From: a virus
Strand: one strand, 5' to 3'
DNA: 31,906 bases
Virus record (IMG/VR): IMGVR_UViG_3300012920_000146
Location: 1 to 31,906 of that record
Position numbers and translations under genes: made by a program. The notes under the pieces are model-generated. The model was not told the DNA's origin and made no database searches. It saw nothing but the letters and a program-made list of their open reading frames with translations. This document shows positions 27,253-31,906 of this stretch, piece by piece. Position 1 is the first letter of the stretch. The number at the start of each line of letters is the position of its first letter.

Positions 27253-29918
27253 TATCTGCCCCATCGACGAGGCTTACCAACCTTTTTGATGTAGGCTTTA
27301 AGCGAGTTAATGACAATCTTTTCGGCTCTCGACTTAACATGGCCAAAGACCATGACCGCCAAGGACTCTCCGCGCAAAGAAGAGGAAACGACTTGCGTAT
27401 CAAGCTGCTCGTCGTCAACCAAAAAGTTTCCGTTGGCAGTTCCGCTCTGGCCCCATTTAGCGGCATTGTTAAAGATCCGCTTAGTGACTCCCCCTGCGGC
27501 GTCAACCATTCGGTCCCGCAAAGGGATCTTGCCAAAAATGGCGTTGTACGAAGCCATGTCAGCAACCTGACCAGACCAATCTCGCCAGTCGGCTTGAAAA
27601 GCTATGTTCACCAGTCCCTGGGGCCAAGCGTTTGCAACCGTTTCTGTTCCTTTGACGCCGTGCGTCAACATCCTCATTACAACGTTTCGCATTCTAAGCT
27701 GAGACCTATCGTTGTCTTCAATGCGGTCTGTCTTTAACACCCAGTCCACAGGCTGGGCGACGTCGTTGTTGCCGTGCCCAAGCGTTGTGTTGGCAATTTG
27801 CCAGACAGCATGATCATGAACTGCGCCGCCAATATTGCTTGCCGTCACGTTGATTCCCATGCTCATTGCGTCATTGCCCGTGGCGTTCTTTTTGAACGGG
27901 AGCCAAATTAGTCCGTGAATACGGTTGCTTGAAAACACCATGTTAGGATGCCGGTTCCAGGTTGCGGCTGACGCGGGACCGTTAAACATTAGGCGGATTT
28001 CGTTTCCGGCTTCATTAACAGCGCCACCATCATAACACCGAACCTCCTTGCTGGCGGCTGGAGCACCCCACCCCCATCCATCCAAGGCGGCGCTTCGCTC
28101 TGCGGGAAGCATAAAGTCAACCTGGCCCGTAACTCCTGGCGAAAACAAAGGCGTCCATTCTGCATTATCAAACGTAAACTGAATATCAACAGTTTGCGCG
28201 ACCCCGTTTAAAGTAGAGTCTGGCTTGAACAGGATTGGCATTAAATAAATTTCTTGATTCGGCGTTGCCGTAGGGAGCTTAAAGCTTGCGGGCAAAACTT
28301 GAGGTTCGGCAAATACAACGTAACCGTCCCTGCCCTGGAAATCTGTCTTATAATACCCGTTAAAGGCACGCATATCTTCTCTGGAATCTACCGTCCGATC
28401 AATAGCACCGCCTCGACCCCATTCTGTAATAAAGTAAGATTTTGAAGTGTAGTTTTGGGCCGGGATGATTGCATCGGCTGCGGTTGCAGATTCAACTCCA
28501 CAAATTAGAAAGACCCTTCCGTCGCGAGCGCACGCATGCGGGCCTGGAAGGTTTTTGCGGGCCTCAACTCTTGTCGCGATTTCGCTTGCAATGCTTTCAG
28601 TTGTCCATACGGACCAACTTCCTTTGCTGTTAACAAGGATGGCATTGCTTGATGGGATGCTAACAAAAAGCATCTGCAAGTCGCCGTCAAACTCAATATG
28701 AACAGAAGCGTCTGACGGCCATGTTAGGAACGTAAGCGGCTGGTCATAGGTCGTGTCGGCGTTTCCTGAGTCTGCATAAAACGAGGACAGGGGCAGGCTA
28801 ATTCCTTCTTCAGATTCAAAGAGCGGCTGAAGCTGCTGACCAATGTTTTCTAGCTGAAGCCCACCGGCAAACGAATAAATGCCCGTAGCATCAGCCCACA
28901 CAATCGCCTGGTCCATCCGGCTTTTGCTCATAGGCCCCAGACATCCAATATTGTCTGAAAGACGCCTTAAATCGCCTTGTGCTGCGTTTACGCCTATTGA
29001 CGGTCTGTAGACAAACGTTTCGTTTGAGGTCCAAATAAGAAGGACTCCGGCTGACTCACCAAGAGCGGTAATGGGCTCGACGCAAGGAACGTCAACAATA
29101 TTTAAAGCGTTAACGCTATTGGGAGCCCCGACGTCGCTAATAAAAACGCTGCGGTCCTGAGCAATAAAAGCCCTGTTTGCAAGCATGACGACATCGGTCG
29201 GATTGGGAAACGTAGAGCTATCCAAGTAACGAACAGCGTCTTGATCTTTTCCTACTTGAGGAAATATTTTCGCAACCCTGCTGCTTTCCACATAAGGAAG
29301 GCAATGGTTTTCAAGCCGAACACTGTCAACCTGCTGCCATCTAGTTCCGTTGTAATCGGCGGGGCTGTAATACCAAAGGCCCATAGATGAATTGCCAAAC
29401 AACAACGTGTCGTTATTAAACGGGGCAAAGAACACATGATTGTCATCTTCGTTTGCAGACAACCAATTTTGGCGGTCCCACTCGCGAGATGTTTGATATT
29501 GCCCTCTCCAAAACGGCATCGGTATTACGCTGTCGGTGCCCGCCTCTCCAGTGTGGCGATGAAGGATTTCTTCCCACCTTTCGCCAGTGTCCGTGTCGTA
29601 AATGCTAACGGCGTAAAAATCAATACTGTGAGAGCGGTTTCCTGTGTTAGCAGTAGCCGCATTTCCAACCAGCACCGTTACAATTTGCGTTGCTCCCCAC
29701 CACGTTTTTAAAGCGTAGGAGCCGAGTTGCTTGGTGTAGCCACGGGAGCCGTCATTAGGGCCGAGCAGCGTTGTATCAAACTGGGCCATTTGCCCAAAGC
29801 CAGAGCGAACTTCCCAGGCGTTTCGGCGTCGAAACATGTTTTGAATAAACGCGCCTTTATCAACAACGTCGAGAGCAAGCCCTTTGGGAAGCAGATCTGC
29901 ACTTGTGCTGGGAATCAT
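27252..29918 (-). CDS. large tail nozzle / hub protein
   Basis: 888 aa from minus-strand ATG at 29916-29918 with GAGAGG about 5 bases upstream; the start overlaps the adaptor's TAA. The N-terminus (DLLPKGLALDVVDKGAFIQN, AWEVRSGFGQM) and the many short strands with WD/YY segments (GLWYYSPADYNGTRWQQVDS, WADATGIYSFAGGLQL, GSWSVWTTESIASE) are typical of the beta-propeller nozzle proteins of short-tailed phages (T7 gp12 or P22 gp10 type). Its place directly after portal and adaptor matches assembly order. Distant homology would be needed to prove it. Confidence 0.68.
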   Translation of the reverse strand: MIPSTSADLLPKGLALDVVDKGAFIQNMFRRRNAWEVRSGFGQMAQFDTTLLGPNDGSRGYTKQLGSYALKTWWGATQIVTVLVGNAATANTGNRSHSIDFYAVSIYDTDTGERWEEILHRHTGEAGTDSVIPMPFWRGQYQTSREWDRQNWLSANEDDNHVFFAPFNNDTLLFGNSSMGLWYYSPADYNGTRWQQVDSVRLENHCLPYVESSRVAKIFPQVGKDQDAVRYLDSSTFPNPTDVVMLANRAFIAQDRSVFISDVGAPNSVNALNIVDVPCVEPITALGESAGVLLIWTSNETFVYRPSIGVNAAQGDLRRLSDNIGCLGPMSKSRMDQAIVWADATGIYSFAGGLQLENIGQQLQPLFESEEGISLPLSSFYADSGNADTTYDQPLTFLTWPSDASVHIEFDGDLQMLFVSIPSSNAILVNSKGSWSVWTTESIASEIATRVEARKNLPGPHACARDGRVFLICGVESATAADAIIPAQNYTSKSYFITEWGRGGAIDRTVDSREDMRAFNGYYKTDFQGRDGYVVFAEPQVLPASFKLPTATPNQEIYLMPILFKPDSTLNGVAQTVDIQFTFDNAEWTPLFSPGVTGQVDFMLPAERSAALDGWGWGAPAASKEVRCYDGGAVNEAGNEIRLMFNGPASAATWNRHPNMVFSSNRIHGLIWLPFKKNATGNDAMSMGINVTASNIGGAVHDHAVWQIANTTLGHGNNDVAQPVDWVLKTDRIEDNDRSQLRMRNVVMRMLTHGVKGTETVANAWPQGLVNIAFQADWRDWSGQVADMASYNAIFGKIPLRDRMVDAAGGVTKRIFNNAAKWGQSGTANGNFLVDDEQLDTQVVSSSLRGESLAVMVFGHVKSRAEKIVINSLKAYIKKVGKPRRWGR

Positions 29919-30607
29919 TAGAACCTCTCAGCAACTTTAGAATTCGCCTCTGTGTCTCGGCCAACGCCCAGGAACCCTCGCAGCCGGTCTTCTTCAACGG
30001 CCAACTGCATTTGCAGCTTTTGATGCACTTCCGCATCTCGAGTCGCGTAGTAATCGCGAGCAGCGTACATGGCAATAAGCTTGTGAAACTGGTCGTAGTC
30101 GTCGATAAACTCGTTGTCACCGGCAGTGTCTTTTGTCCAATCAACATTTGCACCGGGCAAATAGTAAAGCCGGACAGTTGCCTGTAGTTTTCGGGAAAAC
30201 AAAAGCTTTGTGCCGACAAGGGCGCATTGGGTTGGCGCGTCTTGCCATTGGTTAAGAAACGATCGTGGCAATACCGGGTCTAGCGTCCGAACGCTTTCAA
30301 CAAATTGCCAGATGTTGCTTTGGTCATCGAGAATAGCGATCCGGCGCAAGCGGAGCAGTTTGTTTGCTGGCGTTGCTGCCGAGCCCAGCAATGCGGGGGC
30401 TGATGCCGAAAGGTCAATCTCTGACGCAGAGCCGATCGCAAAGTCTTGAGTCTTGTTGTATGCCCAGTGGTCACCATCAATAACCACCTGACGAAACGAA
30501 TCGTACCCGCGAGCAAGCGCGTTTCGGCGCTGGGCAACGGTTAAAAACGTTAAGTCCGGCTCGTCAATGTATTGGTCGAACAGTGCTCGTACTTCTTCAA
30601 CGTACAC
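29918..30607 (-). CDS. head-tail adaptor protein candidate
   Basis: 229 aa from minus-strand GTG at 30605-30607 with a weak GGGGG site. The pattern of helices with a small beta part (ARGYDSFRQVVIDGDHWAYN, RLRRIAILDDQSNIWQFVES, VRLYYLPGANVDW, then FHKLIAMYAARDYYATRDAE) fits phage adaptor proteins that bind beneath the portal ring (T7 gp11 or SU10-like). It lies between portal and nozzle, and its TAA overlaps the nozzle start by one base. Assignment combines pattern and position. Confidence 0.66.
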   Translation of the reverse strand: MYVEEVRALFDQYIDEPDLTFLTVAQRRNALARGYDSFRQVVIDGDHWAYNKTQDFAIGSASEIDLSASAPALLGSAATPANKLLRLRRIAILDDQSNIWQFVESVRTLDPVLPRSFLNQWQDAPTQCALVGTKLLFSRKLQATVRLYYLPGANVDWTKDTAGDNEFIDDYDQFHKLIAMYAARDYYATRDAEVHQKLQMQLAVEEDRLRGFLGVGRDTEANSKVAERF

Positions 30608-30616
30608 AATAGCCCC

Positions 30617-31906
30617 CTACGGCAACCCTAGCCGCCCAGGCGTTCCTTTGCTTTCAGAAGCGGAGCCTGTTGGGTTCATGGGATCATTTAAAACTGGGCG
30701 AGCATCAGGTCCAGTAGGCGCTGGTCCACCACCGCCAGGTCCGTCTGGGTTTGGCAAAGACCCTGTTGGGCCGCCCTGTGGCTGCATCTGCTGCGCCATT
30801 TGAGTCGCAACCTGCTGGTATATCGTCCAGACGTTTTCAAACGTTTGCAGGGCGTTCTGAGCGTCAATATCGCCCTGCTGCGCCGCAAGCAACGCTTCTG
30901 GCTTTTTGTTGTAGTAAGCGGGCGAGCGAATAAACTCTCCAAACACATTTCTAATAGCAAGCATAATCGCCGGTTCTTCAATGATTTGAATAGTGTGTCC
31001 GCTAAGAACAGCCTCGAGCAAGTCTTGCGCGTGCGAAAGCATCTGCATTTTTTCAAGCTCGGCCTTCTCGTCGAGAGTAAAGGACAGGTGTTTAAGAACG
31101 TCTTGAGGCGGAATAACGCCAAGCTGGGCCAGCTGCATCACCTGAGCATCACGCTCTTTTGCGTTCATCGCAAACAAACTTCCGGCTTCCACCTCAATTT
31201 CTGGAGCATCAATAAGGTTAGTTTTATCAAGCTCTTTGGTAACGGTGACGCCGAACGTCGGGTCAAGAATGGCGACCGACTTCTTTTTGGGCATGTACGC
31301 TTTCCACATGACCAGCGCATGAACGGCGGACTCCTCCATCGCTCGACTCATTTCGTGCATTGTAACGGCTAGGCCCATGCTGTCCTGCTGCAACAATGTC
31401 TGCATGGACACGTTAGCCGTGACGCCAGGGGCGCGTTTGCCCATCGAAATGTTATGGATGCCGCCAACGTCTTCCATTTCCATAAGCTGACGGTTTTGAA
31501 CCTCGTATACGTCCGAGTTAAGAGAGGGTCCAGGCAGGCGGCTTGGTGCGAGAGAGTTCCCGTTGTAAAACACAGCCTGTCCCGGCCTGTTTGTAATCTG
31601 GTTCATGTTAACGTTTGCCTGTTTTGGAATCATCCAAATCGGGTTTGTCATTAACTTGACAGATTCAAGCATAAAGTTTCGATACAGGTTGTACTGAACC
31701 TGCATGTCTAGCAAAGGAAACAGTTGAGACATTCCGTATAGGCGGTCAGCAACCGGGGTCCAGCGCATAAACGCTACGGGAAAGATGTTCTCGGGCGTTT
31801 CGCTCTGCTCAATCCATTGAGACTTGCTCTCTGTGCGAGCATTGCCGCCAGCGCCCGTCCAGACGCCACAGCGCCCGTCTTTAAAGTAAACCCACCAAAG
31901 CTCAAG
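30617..31906 (-). CDS. portal protein, N-terminus cut by window edge
   Basis: 430 codons are visible; the frame stays open to position 31906 (reading ...FPVAFMRWTPVADRLYGMSQ), so the start lies outside the window. The stretch from that point through YRNFMLESVKLMTNPIWMIP and EMSRAMEESAVHALVMWKAY is typical of podovirus portal proteins, with the central stem and clip helices. The last about 70 residues are Gln/Met then Gly/Pro-rich (MAQQMQPQGGPTGSLPNPDG) and probably flexible. The dodecameric portal threads DNA and docks the terminase and the adaptor encoded next. Confidence 0.8.
   Translation of the reverse strand, partial: LELWWVYFKDGRCGVWTGAGGNARTESKSQWIEQSETPENIFPVAFMRWTPVADRLYGMSQLFPLLDMQVQYNLYRNFMLESVKLMTNPIWMIPKQANVNMNQITNRPGQAVFYNGNSLAPSRLPGPSLNSDVYEVQNRQLMEMEDVGGIHNISMGKRAPGVTANVSMQTLLQQDSMGLAVTMHEMSRAMEESAVHALVMWKAYMPKKKSVAILDPTFGVTVTKELDKTNLIDAPEIEVEAGSLFAMNAKERDAQVMQLAQLGVIPPQDVLKHLSFTLDEKAELEKMQMLSHAQDLLEAVLSGHTIQIIEEPAIMLAIRNVFGEFIRSPAYYNKKPEALLAAQQGDIDAQNALQTFENVWTIYQQVATQMAQQMQPQGGPTGSLPNPDGPGGGGPAPTGPDARPVLNDPMNPTGSASESKGTPGRLGLP

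Overview
This window is part of the genome of a tailed double-stranded DNA bacteriophage, most likely short-tailed (podovirus-like). Evidence: a dense set of small rightward genes leads into a lambda-type replication and recombination module, and a strand switch then faces a leftward block of virion genes running from portal through adaptor, nozzle, very large internal (ejection-type) proteins and fibre to lysis. No integrase, transposase, rRNA, tRNA, CRISPR array or bacterial housekeeping gene was recognised. The host cannot be named from the sequence. The window is incomplete: the portal gene runs off the right edge, and no terminase, scaffold or major capsid gene is present. No stretch longer than about 160 bases lacks a candidate gene.

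Left arm, + strand, 116-5040: a Gp88-like cysteine-rich phage protein is followed by about 18 very small genes and candidate micro-ORFs. Many are stop/start-coupled, and several share near-identical ribosome-binding leaders of the type CACAAGAGGAG. Almost none has a recognisable function; one has a zinc-protease HELAH motif and one has a membrane anchor. Two 38-base conserved elements (1315-1352 and 3606-3643) look like promoter/operator sites that divide the block.

Replication and recombination, + strand, 5024-11975: a Cro/CI-type regulator, a lambda O-like initiator whose gene appears to carry the replication origin (iterons plus an A-rich tract at 5621-5760), a DnaB-type helicase, a second small HTH protein, a promoter with an operator-like inverted repeat, a YqaJ-type exonuclease, a small protein, RecT, and a RuvC-like resolvase closed by a strong terminator. 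A calcineurin-like phosphoesterase follows. Together these would load helicase at the origin, replicate the genome, anneal single strands and resolve branches before packaging.

Right arm, - strand, 31906-11972 (transcribed leftward): portal (partial), head-tail adaptor, a large nozzle/tail-hub candidate, a beta-helix protein, two structural proteins, three internal-virion/ejection candidates (205, 533 and 2036 aa), a small beta-rich protein, a LamG-like fibre, a membrane/coiled-coil holin or spanin candidate, a PG-binding plus NlpC/P60-type endolysin, another membrane protein, a possible 43-aa membrane peptide, a basic phage protein, and a 19-aa lysine-rich peptide that overlaps the convergent phosphoesterase gene by 4 bases.

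The most notable items are the intragenic origin, the duplicated orphan leader and repeated ribosome-binding cassettes in the small-gene block, the two-copy promoter/operator element, and the giant ejection-type protein with internal tandem duplications.
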